A DNA stretch of 38,039 nt from positions 1-38,039 of the forward strand of contig JBOFMT010000008.1 of the NCBI GenBank assembly GCA_051658525.1. The letters are read 5' to 3'. Positions 1 to 7,664 of the stretch are shown here, piece after piece; position 1 is the stretch's first letter; every line of letters starts with the position of its first letter. The position numbers and the translations under genes were made by a program. The notes beneath the pieces were generated by a model. That model made no database searches. It saw nothing but the letters and a program-made list of their open reading frames with translations, and was not told the DNA's origin. Source of the DNA: JBOFMT01 sp051658525. GTDB taxonomy: Bacteria > Bacillota_I > Bacilli_A > Erysipelotrichales > Erysipelotrichaceae.

Positions 1-48
1 GACTTTGACTCTGGCATTTCTCTGGTTCGAATCCAGATAGCCCAGCCA
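1..48 (+). tRNA. tRNA-Gln (TTG), 3' part only
   Basis: The window opens inside the anticodon stem-loop. The loop reads CTTTGAC, giving anticodon TTG (Gln). It is followed by a T-arm containing GGTTCGAATCC, a 3' acceptor strand and an encoded CCA at 46-48. The 5' half lies outside the window. It is the first visible member of a same-strand tRNA array. Confidence 0.85.
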
Positions 49-58
49 TTTATTTGAT

Positions 59-134
59 GACCCGTTAGCTCAGTTGGTAGAGCATCTGACTTTTAATCAG
101 AGGGTCTGGCGTTCGAGTCGCCAACGGGTCACCA
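59..134 (+). tRNA. tRNA-Lys (TTT)
   Basis: A 76-nt cloverleaf with a 7-bp acceptor stem (GACCCGT with ACGGGTC), anticodon loop CTTTTAA (TTT), T-loop GTTCGAGTC and encoded CCA. It lies 10 nt after the preceding tRNA and is probably processed from a common precursor. Confidence 0.96.
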
Positions 135-140
135 TTCTTT

Positions 141-214
141 GCGGATGTAGTTCAATGGTAGAACTTCAGCCTTCCAAGCTGACTACGTGGGTTCGATTCC
201 CATCATCCGCTCCA
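141..214 (+). tRNA. tRNA-Gly (TCC)
   Basis: A 74-nt cloverleaf with acceptor GCGGATG pairing CATCCGC, anticodon loop CTTCCAA (TCC) and encoded CCA. Third member of the array. Confidence 0.96.
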
Positions 215-222
215 TATTATAT

Positions 223-299
<77 letters not shown>

Positions 300-314
300 T
301 TTTTAAAACATAGT

Positions 315-390
315 GGTTTGGTGGTGTAGTGGTTAACATGCCTCCCTGTCACGGAGGAGATCGCGGGTTCGACCCCCGTCCAGACCGCCA
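315..390 (+). tRNA. tRNA-Asp (GTC)
   Basis: A 76-nt cloverleaf with acceptor GGTTTGG pairing CCAGACC (one G-U pair), anticodon loop CTGTCAC (GTC) and encoded CCA. It is the last gene of the array and is followed at once by a terminator. Confidence 0.95.
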
Positions 391-402
391 TTATGAAACA
401 GT

Positions 403-427
403 AACTTCCTTAGGGAAGTTTTTTTTA
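403..427 (+). terminator. Terminator of the tRNA array
   Basis: A perfect 7-bp stem, AACTTCC with GGAAGTT, and a 4-nt loop lead directly into a run of T. It separates the tRNA array from the nfnA promoter. Confidence 0.85.
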
Positions 428-439
428 TACCCTTACGAT

Positions 440-469
440 TTGACAAATACAATCCCTCACACGTATGCT
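440..469 (+). promoter_or_regulatory. Promoter of the nfnAB operon
   Basis: A perfect -35 TTGACA (440-445) is followed after 18 nt by TATGCT (464-469) as -10. The ribosome binding site GAGAGGGGG (488-496) follows. I see no operator-like repeat. Confidence 0.6.
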
Positions 470-502
470 TAGAATAGATAGTCATATGAGAGGGGGATGG
501 AA

Positions 503-1345
503 ATGTTTGAGATTTGTGGAAAAGAAGCTTTGCAACAACATATCATAAAATTAGAATTACGAGCAGACGATATTGCCTTTGCAGCAAGACCTGGACAATT
601 TGTTATGGTACGAGCGCAGGAAGGTGCAGAACGTATTCCACTCACCATTTTTGATGTAGATGTGGAAAATGGAACCATTGCTTTGGTGATCCAAGCAGTC
701 GGTGCTAGTACGATGCAACTTTGTGAAATGAGTGTTGGTCAGTATATTTTGGATGTTGCGGGACCTTTGGGGGAACCAACACAGCTAGAGGATGCTAGCG
801 ACATTGTTTTTGTTTTGGGTGGTGTTGGGTGTGCAGTTGGTCACCTCTTATTAAAGCAATGTCAAAACGAAAAAAGAAATACAACGTTAGTACTTGGTTT
901 TCAAAGCGAACAACATATTATTTTATACCCTGAATTAAGTGGACTGAGTCAATCCACTTTCCTCTATACCCAGGATGGCTCATGTGGATTGCAAGGAAAT
1001 GTAGTGGATGGACTTCAACAGGTGCTTGTTCACCAACAGGTTGACTTGGTTGTCTGTATTGGTCCACTTGCGATGATGCAAGCTGTTGCTCGTCTAACTC
1101 GAGCGTATGGTATTAAAACACTGGCTAGCCTTAATCCAATTATGATTGATGGAACGGGCATGTGTGGCGGTTGTCGTTGTAGTGTTTATGGAGAAATGCG
1201 CTTTGCTTGTGTCGAGGGACCAGATTTTGATGCCCATGGCATCGATTTTGAGGAACTTATGCACCGTAATGCTTATTACAAAACCATGGAACATACGTGT
1301 CGCTTACGAGCTGAAGGGGAGTTTTATGAAGAAGCTAAAAGATAA
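503..1345 (+). CDS. nfnA: NADH-dependent ferredoxin:NADP+ oxidoreductase subunit A (NfnA-like FAD/[2Fe-2S] protein)
   Basis: 280 residues, cytoplasmic. It belongs to the sulfide dehydrogenase / dihydroorotate dehydrogenase electron-transfer family. RIPLTI near residue 45 is the FAD-binding stretch, VLGGVGCAVGH around 104-113 matches the nucleotide-binding loop, and the C-terminal cluster C221-x2-C224-x-C226-x9-C236 fits the [2Fe-2S] site. In NfnAB this subunit takes electrons from NADH and works with NfnB to reduce NADP+ while using reduced ferredoxin. An ATG at 497 abuts the GAGAGGGGG ribosome site. The ATG at 503, spaced 6 nt from it, is the likelier start. The 3' end overlaps nfnB by 20 nt, so the two are translationally coupled. 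A glutamate-synthase-associated reductase is the main alternative, but no large GltB subunit is adjacent. Confidence 0.85.
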   Translation: MFEICGKEALQQHIIKLELRADDIAFAARPGQFVMVRAQEGAERIPLTIFDVDVENGTIALVIQAVGASTMQLCEMSVGQYILDVAGPLGEPTQLEDASDIVFVLGGVGCAVGHLLLKQCQNEKRNTTLVLGFQSEQHIILYPELSGLSQSTFLYTQDGSCGLQGNVVDGLQQVLVHQQVDLVVCIGPLAMMQAVARLTRAYGIKTLASLNPIMIDGTGMCGGCRCSVYGEMRFACVEGPDFDAHGIDFEELMHRNAYYKTMEHTCRLRAEGEFYEEAKR

Positions 1346-2669
1346 ACACGTAGAGGTTCTTGATTTTAGTGAAGTAGTAGCCACAATCGATTTCACACAA
1401 GCGGTACAGGAAGCACAACGCTGTTTACAATGTCATAATCCACTTTGTGAACAAGGTTGCCCCATCAAGGTTCCCATCAAAAAGGTACTTGAACAAGTAG
1501 CGATGCAAGAGTTAGAACAAGCCTACGACACTTTACTACAAGCACATAGTTTTCCAAGTATTTGTGGACGTGTTTGTCCACAAGAGTCACAGTGTGAAGG
1601 GATGTGTGTTCGTAAATACCAAGGAAAACCAATTTCAATTGGAGCAATTGAACGGTTTTTAGGAGATCGAGCTAAACTAGAAGGATGGAATCAACCTATA
1701 GAGGTAGAAAAACTTAATAAAAGTGTTGGTATTGTAGGTAGTGGGCCTGCAGGCTTAGCATGTGCATACGATTTATGCAAAGCGGGATATCATGTAACAA
1801 TCTATGAGGCATTGCACGAGTTTGGTGGTGTTTTGGCTTATGGAATTCCGGAATTTCGGTTACCAAAACAGCTTGTAGCGCAAGAACTTGCAAGCTTAAC
1901 ACACATGGGGGTTGTGATGAAAGCCAATACCGTGGTATCACAAACCCTAGCACTTCCACAATTACAACAACGTCATCCAGATGGAATCTTTTTAGGAAGT
2001 GGAGCTGGTTTGCCTACTTTCATGGGAATCCTAAATGAAGGGTTGTGTGGAATCTTTAGTGCAAATGAAATTTTAACAAGAGTTAATTTAATGCAAGCAA
2101 ATCTAACAAATACTCATACGCCGCTGCGTTTGGGGAAGGTTTGCTTGGTTATTGGTGGTGGTAATGTCGCTATAGATGCGGCGCGTGTAGCACGTCGCTC
2201 TGGGTGTCAGGTGTATCTTGTTTATCGACGAACCTTAGAGGAATTACCAGCACGCAAAGAAGAGGTATTACATGCCCAACAGGAAGGAATCCAATTTTTA
2301 ACATTACATACACCAATTGCCTATGTGGGTGAAGACCACCATGTCGTTGCAGCACAACTACAAGTACAACGCTTAGGTGAAGTGGATGCAAGTGGTCGAG
2401 CAAAACCGATTCCTACCGATACCATCGTTACAGTGCCATGTGATAGTGTGATTGTAGCCATTGGGACAAGACCAAACCCATTATTAGGCAAACACATTCA
2501 TGATTTAAAGACGCATGCATGGGGTGGTATTGTAGTGGATGAACATGGTGCTACGAGTATTGATGGTGTTTATGCAGGTGGTGATGCCGTAAGTGGTGCT
2601 GCGACAGTCATAAAAGCGATGGAAGCTGGTAAAAAAGCAGCACAAGCAATCATAAAAAAAGGAGTTTAA
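1326..2669 (+). CDS. nfnB: NADPH-dependent ferredoxin/glutamate-synthase-type oxidoreductase subunit B (NfnB-like)
   Basis: 447 residues, GltD/NfnB family. Eight N-terminal cysteines form two [4Fe-4S] motifs: C33, C36, C41, C45 and C80, C84, C90, C94. A GxGxxG FAD fold (VGSGPAGLACA, from about 137) and a second dinucleotide fold (VIGGGNVAIDAARVARR) for NADP(H) follow. The length fits NfnB (about 450-470). The frame is open further upstream, to 1146, but that stretch overlaps nfnA out of frame. The ATG at 1326 has an AGGGGAG site 4-10 nt before it and begins a typical N-terminus. Being paired with nfnA and without GltB, it most likely forms the electron-bifurcating transhydrogenase NfnAB that balances NADH, NADPH and ferredoxin in fermenting anaerobes. 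Its stop overlaps the next start as TAATG. Confidence 0.87.
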   Translation: MKKLKDKHVEVLDFSEVVATIDFTQAVQEAQRCLQCHNPLCEQGCPIKVPIKKVLEQVAMQELEQAYDTLLQAHSFPSICGRVCPQESQCEGMCVRKYQGKPISIGAIERFLGDRAKLEGWNQPIEVEKLNKSVGIVGSGPAGLACAYDLCKAGYHVTIYEALHEFGGVLAYGIPEFRLPKQLVAQELASLTHMGVVMKANTVVSQTLALPQLQQRHPDGIFLGSGAGLPTFMGILNEGLCGIFSANEILTRVNLMQANLTNTHTPLRLGKVCLVIGGGNVAIDAARVARRSGCQVYLVYRRTLEELPARKEEVLHAQQEGIQFLTLHTPIAYVGEDHHVVAAQLQVQRLGEVDASGRAKPIPTDTIVTVPCDSVIVAIGTRPNPLLGKHIHDLKTHAWGGIVVDEHGATSIDGVYAGGDAVSGAATVIKAMEAGKKAAQAIIKKGV

Positions 2670-2671
2670 TG

Positions 2672-3925
2672 ATGAAGTTTATTTGTATGGTATTATGTAT
2701 AGTACTGGTAGGTTGTAGTCCTAATAAACTACCGGAAGTACGTGTTAGCGAGCAACCTTTGCGTATTGTAGTAGCAAGTGATTTACACTATTTATCACCT
2801 CGCATTCATGATCATGGAGCTGCAATTAGCGCTATGATGGAAGCGGGAGATGGAAAGTTATCACATTATGGTGATCTTATTCTAGCTAGCTTTGTTACGG
2901 AAATGTTGGAACTACAACCGGATGTAGTCATATTAAGTGGTGATATGACGTTAGACGGTGAAATCGAAAGTCATGAGGATTTAATGCAAGCATACACGGT
3001 ATTAGAACAAGCTGGGATAGCTGTTTTAGTATTACCTGGTAATCATGATGTCGATACCCCATTTGCGGCAGCTTATAAAGGCAATAGCTATGATTATATC
3101 GAGGCGATGACACATGCAGGTTTTCAAAAAGCATATCGAGAATTTGGGATTGATCTAGCCCTAAGTAAAGATAAAGAAACCTTTAGCTATATTGTACCGT
3201 TGCGCTCTGATGTATGGGTATTGCTTGTGGATACCAATACGTTAGCCAATCGAAATAAGGTGAGTGATGAGACACTTGCCTGGATGGAAAAAGTTTGTGA
3301 TATGGCTAGCGCTGCGAATGCAAAGTTGATTGGTGTAAGTCATCAAAATTTACTACAACACTCATCACTCTTTAAAGGAGGATTTGTAATTTCCAATGCA
3401 CAAGCAATCATTGATTTGTATACATCGCATGAATTCTTAGTAAATCTTGCTGGACATCTTCACCCACAGCATATCGAAGAAGGTGAAATTGTTGAAATAT
3501 TAACCCAATCAATGGGATTGTTTCATCATACCTATGGTGTAATCGATTATGATGGCTCTACACTTTCTTATCAAGCAAATGCCTTAGATATCGAGTCTTG
3601 GGTGCAAACACAAGGCTACAGCGAACCTCATCTTTTAGACTTTAATCAGTTTGGTCAAACTTTTTTTGACCTTGCTGCAAGCAGTGGATTAGAGGAGCAA
3701 CTGTTGTATACAAGGCAAAGCAAAGATAACCGCGATGTGATGCTAAGTTTCTTTCAAACACTCAATCGAGCTTATTTTTCAGGAACGATATTTGAAATTG
3801 ATGAAACAGCGTTGAGTTATCAATTATGGCAAGAACCGTTTGATGAAATGGCGTATTACTATGTACAGAGTATGTTGGAATCAACAAGTGAACAACATCG
3901 ATATTACGAAATAAAAGCCCAATAA
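2672..3925 (+). CDS. Metallophosphoesterase lipoprotein (calcineurin-like)
   Basis: 417 residues. An N-terminal signal with lipobox IVLVGC (lipidated Cys at residue 15 from the second ATG) predicts anchoring on the outer face of the membrane. Calcineurin-like phosphoesterase motifs appear in order: DLH (about 37-39), GDMTLDG (about 90), GNHDVD (about 123), SHQN, and GHLHPQH, which together bind two metals. The substrate is not evident; 3'-nucleotides, phosphodiesters or phospholipids are possible. ATG codons at 2669 and 2672 are both usable; GGAG at 2661 favours the second. It is the last gene of the nfnAB operon and overlaps or abuts nfnB, an unusual pairing of a redox enzyme with a surface phosphoesterase. 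Its stop codon sits in the loop of the terminator. Confidence 0.82.
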   Translation: MKFICMVLCIVLVGCSPNKLPEVRVSEQPLRIVVASDLHYLSPRIHDHGAAISAMMEAGDGKLSHYGDLILASFVTEMLELQPDVVILSGDMTLDGEIESHEDLMQAYTVLEQAGIAVLVLPGNHDVDTPFAAAYKGNSYDYIEAMTHAGFQKAYREFGIDLALSKDKETFSYIVPLRSDVWVLLVDTNTLANRNKVSDETLAWMEKVCDMASAANAKLIGVSHQNLLQHSSLFKGGFVISNAQAIIDLYTSHEFLVNLAGHLHPQHIEEGEIVEILTQSMGLFHHTYGVIDYDGSTLSYQANALDIESWVQTQGYSEPHLLDFNQFGQTFFDLAASSGLEEQLLYTRQSKDNRDVMLSFFQTLNRAYFSGTIFEIDETALSYQLWQEPFDEMAYYYVQSMLESTSEQHRYYEIKAQ

Positions 3926-3943
3926 TAATGGGCTTTTATTTTG
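3911..3943. terminator. Bidirectional terminator between convergent genes
   Basis: A perfect 10-bp stem, ATAAAAGCCC (3911-3920) with GGGCTTTTAT (3930-3939), and a 9-nt loop. A/T runs on both sides serve both strands. The stop codon of the phosphoesterase gene (3923-3925) is in the loop and the stop of the opposing kinase gene (3936-3938) is in the stem. Confidence 0.85.
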
Positions 3944-4805
3944 CTCCTAGGACCTCAATCGCATTTGTAATACATTCTATACACAGGGGAATCGCAGAAC
4001 CCGCCTCTCCATCTAAATCGCTGATTAGATTGCTGTCACTGGATATTGATATTTGTTTACACTGGAAGTAATGAATATCTTTTGAAGCATAATCTCCAAG
4101 GAAGAACTTACCAACATTATAGAGAACCGGAAGTAAATCGATATTTTTCACGAGTAAAACATCAAGTAAGCCATCATCCATTCGGCTTTTAATCGGTAAA
4201 TCAAAATTCCCTGTTGTTTTTCCATTTAAGATAAATAAAGTATAAATAGGTCCTTCATAATAAAAATTATCCGCTACGATTTTAGCCTGGAAATGCTCTG
4301 GGTGTTGCCACGCATCGAGTGCTTTGATAACGTAAGCAAAACGACCCAATGCTTTTTTTAAAGAGCGATTTACTTTTTGAGACACACTGGTAAAGGTGCC
4401 GAGGGTTGCGATATTAACAAAGTAACGACCGTTAACATAACCCAAATCAATCGGCTTTGCTGGAGTGTCTAGAATTCGTTTCAAGTTCTTATTTAAATTT
4501 TTATGAATATGTAAACTGCAGGCTACATCATTACTTGTTCCTGCAGGCAGTAGAGCAATGGGAAGATGGATGTCATGTTCTAACATCGTATTGATCACCA
4601 TATGAATCGTACCATCTCCTCCAGCAATACAAATATGTAGAAATTCATGTGTATTACATAAATCCGATAACTGTGAAATGGCTTGTATCGAGAGTGGCAT
4701 AAGCAGAATCTTATGCTCTTGATAGGCTTTCATTACTTTATCGAGGGGGTAAGGGTGTTTTCCACTCGCGGCGAATGGGTTGTAAACATAGAGTACAAGT
4801 TGCAT
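3936..4805 (-). CDS. Diacylglycerol kinase / YegS-type lipid kinase
   Basis: 289 residues, DAGK catalytic family, cytoplasmic or membrane-peripheral. The opening NPFAASGK is the P-loop-like NPxSG motif with an altered spacing. GGDGT at 62-66 and LPAGTSNDVA at 86-95 are the nucleotide-binding and catalytic signatures. RMDDGLLDVLLVKN near residue 210 is the usual C-terminal motif. It probably phosphorylates diacylglycerol (recycling it to phosphatidate during lipoteichoic acid synthesis) or a related lipid. Which of DgkB, YegS or BmrU it matches cannot be told by eye. An AGGAGG site lies 7 nt before the ATG. The gene is alone on the minus strand, divergent from a tRNA gene. Confidence 0.85.
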   Translation of the reverse strand: MQLVLYVYNPFAASGKHPYPLDKVMKAYQEHKILLMPLSIQAISQLSDLCNTHEFLHICIAGGDGTIHMVINTMLEHDIHLPIALLPAGTSNDVACSLHIHKNLNKNLKRILDTPAKPIDLGYVNGRYFVNIATLGTFTSVSQKVNRSLKKALGRFAYVIKALDAWQHPEHFQAKIVADNFYYEGPIYTLFILNGKTTGNFDLPIKSRMDDGLLDVLLVKNIDLLPVLYNVGKFFLGDYASKDIHYFQCKQISISSDSNLISDLDGEAGSAIPLCIECITNAIEVLGAK

Positions 4806-4898
4806 GTGTTAGCCTCCTAAGAATATAATAAAACAAGCGAGTGAAAAATCCAGTAGAACCATCATTCACACGAAAAAGCGTGTTTATGTGTGTGTGAG

Positions 4899-4927
4899 TT
4901 GCAATTTAGGTGGAAGCGAGGTAGGAT
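4899..4927 (+). promoter_or_regulatory. Promoter of tRNA-Lys(CTT)
   Basis: TTGCAA (4899-4904), a 17-nt spacer and TAGGAT (4922-4927), ending 12 nt before the mature tRNA 5' end. Confidence 0.55.
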
Positions 4928-4939
4928 GAAAGAGGATAT

Positions 4940-5015
4940 GGTTCGGTAGCTCAGTTGGCAGAGCAATTGACTCTTAATCAATGGGTCCAGGGTTCGAACC
5001 CCTGCCGAATCACCA
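4940..5015 (+). tRNA. tRNA-Lys (CTT)
   Basis: A 76-nt cloverleaf with acceptor GGTTCGG pairing CCGAATC (one G-U pair), anticodon loop CTCTTAA (CTT) and encoded CCA. It is a single-gene transcription unit with its own promoter and terminator. It decodes AAG, complementing the TTT isoacceptor in the array at the window start. Confidence 0.95.
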
Positions 5016-5023
5016 TGAAAAAC

Positions 5024-5049
5024 AACAAGCGCGAGCTTGTTCTTTTTTT
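5024..5049 (+). terminator. Terminator of tRNA-Lys(CTT)
   Basis: A 7-bp stem, AACAAGC (5024-5030) with GCTTGTT (5035-5041), loop GCGA, then C and seven T. Confidence 0.88.
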
Positions 5050-5054
5050 GTTAT

Positions 5055-5104
5055 TGTAAACCCTTTCAAAAAAGGTTGGCACACCTTGGTAATATGAGTA
5101 TAAT
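5055..5104 (+). promoter_or_regulatory. Beta-galactosidase promoter with cre-like site
   Basis: TTGGCA (5076-5081), a 17-nt spacer and a perfect TATAAT (5099-5104). Just upstream, TGTAAACCCTTTCA (5055-5068) matches the CcpA cre consensus TGWAANCGNTNWCA at all fixed positions except the central G. A cre here would suit carbon-catabolite control of a sugar hydrolase. The promoter is convincing; the operator is an inference. Confidence 0.6.
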
Positions 5105-5136
5105 TAAGATAGATAATTAGAGATAGGAGAATGACA

Positions 5137-7044
5137 ATGTATCGAGGGATTGACTATTACCCAGAACACTGGAATCATGACATGATAGAAACGGATTTAG
5201 AACGGTTTTCCAGCTTAGGAGTTAATTTAATCAGAATAGGGGAATTTGCATGGCATAAGATGGAACCAATCGAGGGGACTTATGACTTTTCTTTTTTTGA
5301 TATGGTAATTGCACGCGCAAAAGCAAAGGGATTTAAGATTATGTTTGGTACGCCAACCGCAACGTTTCCTGCTTGGATTGGAAAAAAGTATCCTACGGTA
5401 TTTTTAAAACATGATCAAACCATGCAATATGGGGGACGTAGAGAATATTGTTATAACTCAAAGGTTTACCAGCGCTTAACTACAGCGATTGTGAGTAAAC
5501 TGGTTGCGCATTATGCTAATGAAACAGCGATTGTTGCCTGGCAAATTGATAACGAGATAGGTCATGAAGGAAGTGACTATTGTACTTGTGGAAAATGTGA
5601 ATTAGCGTTCCAACAGTATTTAGAAGCAAAGTATCATACCATTGGACAGTTAAATGAAGTGTGGGGAAGTATCTTTTGGGGTCATACTTACAACAGTTTC
5701 GATGAAATAGCATTACCAAAAACAACAATTACTTTTTTTAATCCCACCCAACTTTTGGATTTTTATCGTTTTCGCTCCAGTACTGCATCAAACTTTATTG
5801 GGCTGCAAGCACAAACCATTCGAGCTTTTAAAGGAGCACATCAAAGTGTGACGCACGATTTTCCAGGTGGTGTATTTGCAAAATGGTACAACCACAATGA
5901 AGTTGCACAGCATTTAGATTTTGTAAGTTACAATAATTATCCGGTTTGGGGAGGATTAAAAGCTCCAATATTACCGAGTGAAAATGCCTTACAACTTGAT
6001 TTCATGCGTGGACTTCTTGGAAAAAACTTTACGATAACAGAACAACTTATGGGTGCACAAGGACATCAGTATATTGGTTATTTACCAAGAAAAATGCAAG
6101 GGTATTTATGGAGCATGCAAGCAATGGCCCATGGTTGTGAGCATTTATATTACTTTAGAGAGCGAAGCTTTCATAAAGGGCAAGAACAATTTTGCTATGG
6201 TCTTTACGGACATGAAAATCGTGAAAATAGAAGAACGCGAGAAGCAAAACAATTTTTTCATGATATTGAAGCGTATGAAAAAGAGATTGAAACACCAATC
6301 AAATCTAAAGTAGCTATTCTCTATGATTATGATGCTATTTGTTCTTGGCGGATTCAACCACAGTCGACAACGTTTGATGTCACGAGTGAAATACATCGAT
6401 TGTATCGACCATTTCATGCGAAAAATGTCTTAGTAGATGTTATTGAAGCGTCAAAAGATTTTTCAAGCTATGATGTGATTGTCTTACCTGTGATGCAAAT
6501 TGTGGATAAACCTTTGGCGAAGCGGTTATTAAAGTTCACAGAGCAAAAAGGGACGATTGTCTTTTCCTTCCGTAGTGGTTTAAAAGATCGTGATAATAAC
6601 GTCTATTTCAATGTTGCAAATCCAGGTTTATTACATGGTTTGTGTGGCATTGAAATAGAAGAAGTAGAGGCCCTACAAGAAGGACAAACACAGTTGTTAA
6701 ACGATGGTGCTTTTGTCGATGTGTGGCGGGATATGATCACTCCAACAACTGCAAAGACTCTGTATCACTATACAGATGAATTTTCGGAATATGCGTGTGT
6801 AACAAAGAACAAATATCATCATGCAAACGTGTATTATATTGGTGGAGGGCTCGATGCGCAAACTATGGATAAACTCGTTACCAGTATTCTAGAAGAACAA
6901 CAAATCAAATGGATTGAGAGTGAGGAGTTTGTTGAAGTGGTAGAGCGTGGCGATTACTATGTGATAATGAATCACAATGTCCATCCAGTCATCTGTTTAG
7001 ATCACAAGCTAGAAGCTTACGAAGTAAAGTGGCTAAAAAAGTGA
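5137..7044 (+). CDS. Beta-galactosidase, glycoside hydrolase family 42
   Basis: 635 residues from the second ATG (637 if 5131 is used). Numbering here counts from 5131. The N-terminal TIM barrel opens with YRGIDYYPEHW. The acid/base is E142 in WQIDNEIGHE and the nucleophile is E304 in ITEQLMG. Cysteines C107, C151, C153 and C156 match the family's structural zinc site. A trimerisation-like domain (about 390-600) and a short C-terminal domain follow. There is no signal peptide, so it should act in the cytoplasm on imported beta-galactosides. The AGGAG at 5125-5129 is too near 5131 but 7 nt from 5137, hence the start chosen. It is monocistronic, with no transporter or other sugar gene adjacent. 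Confidence 0.93.
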   Translation: MYRGIDYYPEHWNHDMIETDLERFSSLGVNLIRIGEFAWHKMEPIEGTYDFSFFDMVIARAKAKGFKIMFGTPTATFPAWIGKKYPTVFLKHDQTMQYGGRREYCYNSKVYQRLTTAIVSKLVAHYANETAIVAWQIDNEIGHEGSDYCTCGKCELAFQQYLEAKYHTIGQLNEVWGSIFWGHTYNSFDEIALPKTTITFFNPTQLLDFYRFRSSTASNFIGLQAQTIRAFKGAHQSVTHDFPGGVFAKWYNHNEVAQHLDFVSYNNYPVWGGLKAPILPSENALQLDFMRGLLGKNFTITEQLMGAQGHQYIGYLPRKMQGYLWSMQAMAHGCEHLYYFRERSFHKGQEQFCYGLYGHENRENRRTREAKQFFHDIEAYEKEIETPIKSKVAILYDYDAICSWRIQPQSTTFDVTSEIHRLYRPFHAKNVLVDVIEASKDFSSYDVIVLPVMQIVDKPLAKRLLKFTEQKGTIVFSFRSGLKDRDNNVYFNVANPGLLHGLCGIEIEEVEALQEGQTQLLNDGAFVDVWRDMITPTTAKTLYHYTDEFSEYACVTKNKYHHANVYYIGGGLDAQTMDKLVTSILEEQQIKWIESEEFVEVVERGDYYVIMNHNVHPVICLDHKLEAYEVKWLKK

Positions 7045-7053
7045 GCAAAGTAT

Positions 7054-7082
7054 TTGTAAGACTAGACTAACTTTGTTAAAAT
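7054..7082 (+). promoter_or_regulatory. Promoter of the small winged-helix gene
   Basis: TTGTAA (7054-7059), 17 nt, TAAAAT (7077-7082), directly after the beta-galactosidase stop. The small gene is therefore transcribed on its own as well as possibly by read-through. Confidence 0.55.
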
Positions 7083-7111
7083 ATCACTATCTTAGAGAAG
7101 GGGAATTAATT

Positions 7112-7291
7112 ATGGAACATATTGAAATCGTTTTAAAAGCAATGGAAGAAGCTGGTAAACCAGTAACAGCAGGAGAGGTAGCAACCTTGACTGGATTGGA
7201 TCGTAAAATTGTGGATAAAGTATTTGCTAAACTAAAAAAGGATGAAGCAATCGTTTCTCCAATTCGTTGCAAATGGGAACCAAAAAAATAA
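7112..7291 (+). CDS. Small winged-helix (MarR-like) DNA-binding protein
   Basis: 59 residues, almost entirely one helix-turn-helix/winged-helix unit. VTAGEVATLTGLDRKIVDKVFAKL is the HTH, and a basic wing with KK and RCKWEPKK follows. Stand-alone proteins of this type are seen across Bacillota and are annotated as transcriptional regulators; no target is known to me. The start at 7112 follows AGAAGGGG by 8 nt. The frame extends upstream to 7073, but that stretch includes the promoter -10. It has its own promoter and a terminator, and lies between a sugar hydrolase and an adhesin island without an obvious link to either. Confidence 0.7.
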   Translation: MEHIEIVLKAMEEAGKPVTAGEVATLTGLDRKIVDKVFAKLKKDEAIVSPIRCKWEPKK

Positions 7292-7313
7292 TTTACATTT
7301 AGATACTAAAGTG

Positions 7314-7374
7314 AAAAAAGATAGAATCTTTTCAACCACCCAGTGGCTTGAAATTGATAAACTATCTTTTTTTT
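7314..7374 (+). terminator. Terminator after the small winged-helix gene
   Basis: An outer stem AAAAAAGATAG (7314-7324) with CTATCTTTTTT (7362-7372) encloses an inner hairpin TTCAA-CCAC...GTGG-C-TTGAA (7331-7351). T residues follow. Confidence 0.7.
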
Positions 7375-7558
7375 ACAAAATTTTACATATTTTTATCAAA
7401 ATGACGAATAATTTAGGGATAATTTTTTTTGTTTTCAACACATTTGTTGGACTTTAGTATTTATTTGTAAGATATTTAAACACAACGCACAAAAATACGT
7501 TTTTATTTTGTGTTTTTTTATAAAAAAAAGAGTGTTTTTCACTAAATTTACATTTATG

Positions 7559-7592
7559 TGTTGGACTTTTGTTGGATTAATATTGTTATATT
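7559..7592 (+). promoter_or_regulatory. Adhesin 1 promoter with 11-bp-phased heptamers
   Basis: TGTTGGA (7559-7565), CTTT, TGTTGGA (7570-7576), ten bases, then -10 TATATT (7587-7592). There is no -35 box at the normal distance; the heptamers occupy that region. An exact extra copy of the first heptamer plus CTTT lies 114 bp upstream at 7445-7455. The adhesin 2 promoter has the same layout. This suggests an activator-dependent promoter, probably served by the response regulator at 12521-13306. Confidence 0.6.
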
Positions 7593-7664
7593 CTTCTTGA
7601 TTAGAAGTGTATATGATGGGGAATTGTTTGATAGATGGGGAGAAATAAAGGGAGAACCTATCAA

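Larger units (their letters stand above)
7292..7664 (+). other. 373-nt AT-rich intergenic region before adhesin 1
   Basis: There is no gene here. It holds the terminator at 7314-7374. A second terminator-like hairpin follows: AAACACAA at 7478-7485 with TTGTGTTT at 7508-7515, then T residues. An isolated TGTTGGACTTT sits at 7445-7455. The adhesin promoter with its heptamer repeats is at 7559-7592, and the 5' leader has two copies of GATGGGGA (7615-7622, 7634-7641). Confidence 0.7.

Noticed and set aside
1146..1325. N-terminal extension of nfnB
   Set aside because: The extra 60 codons overlap nfnA in another frame and show no family similarity; a good ribosome site precedes the ATG at 1326.
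4861..4885. ACACG/CGTGT hairpin between the lipid kinase and tRNA-Lys as a terminator
   Set aside because: Short stem with no proper T run in either direction, and it lies upstream of both divergent genes.
7635..7664. Earlier start for adhesin 1 at 7635
   Set aside because: No suitable ribosome site; AAAGGGAG precedes 7665, which begins a normal signal peptide.
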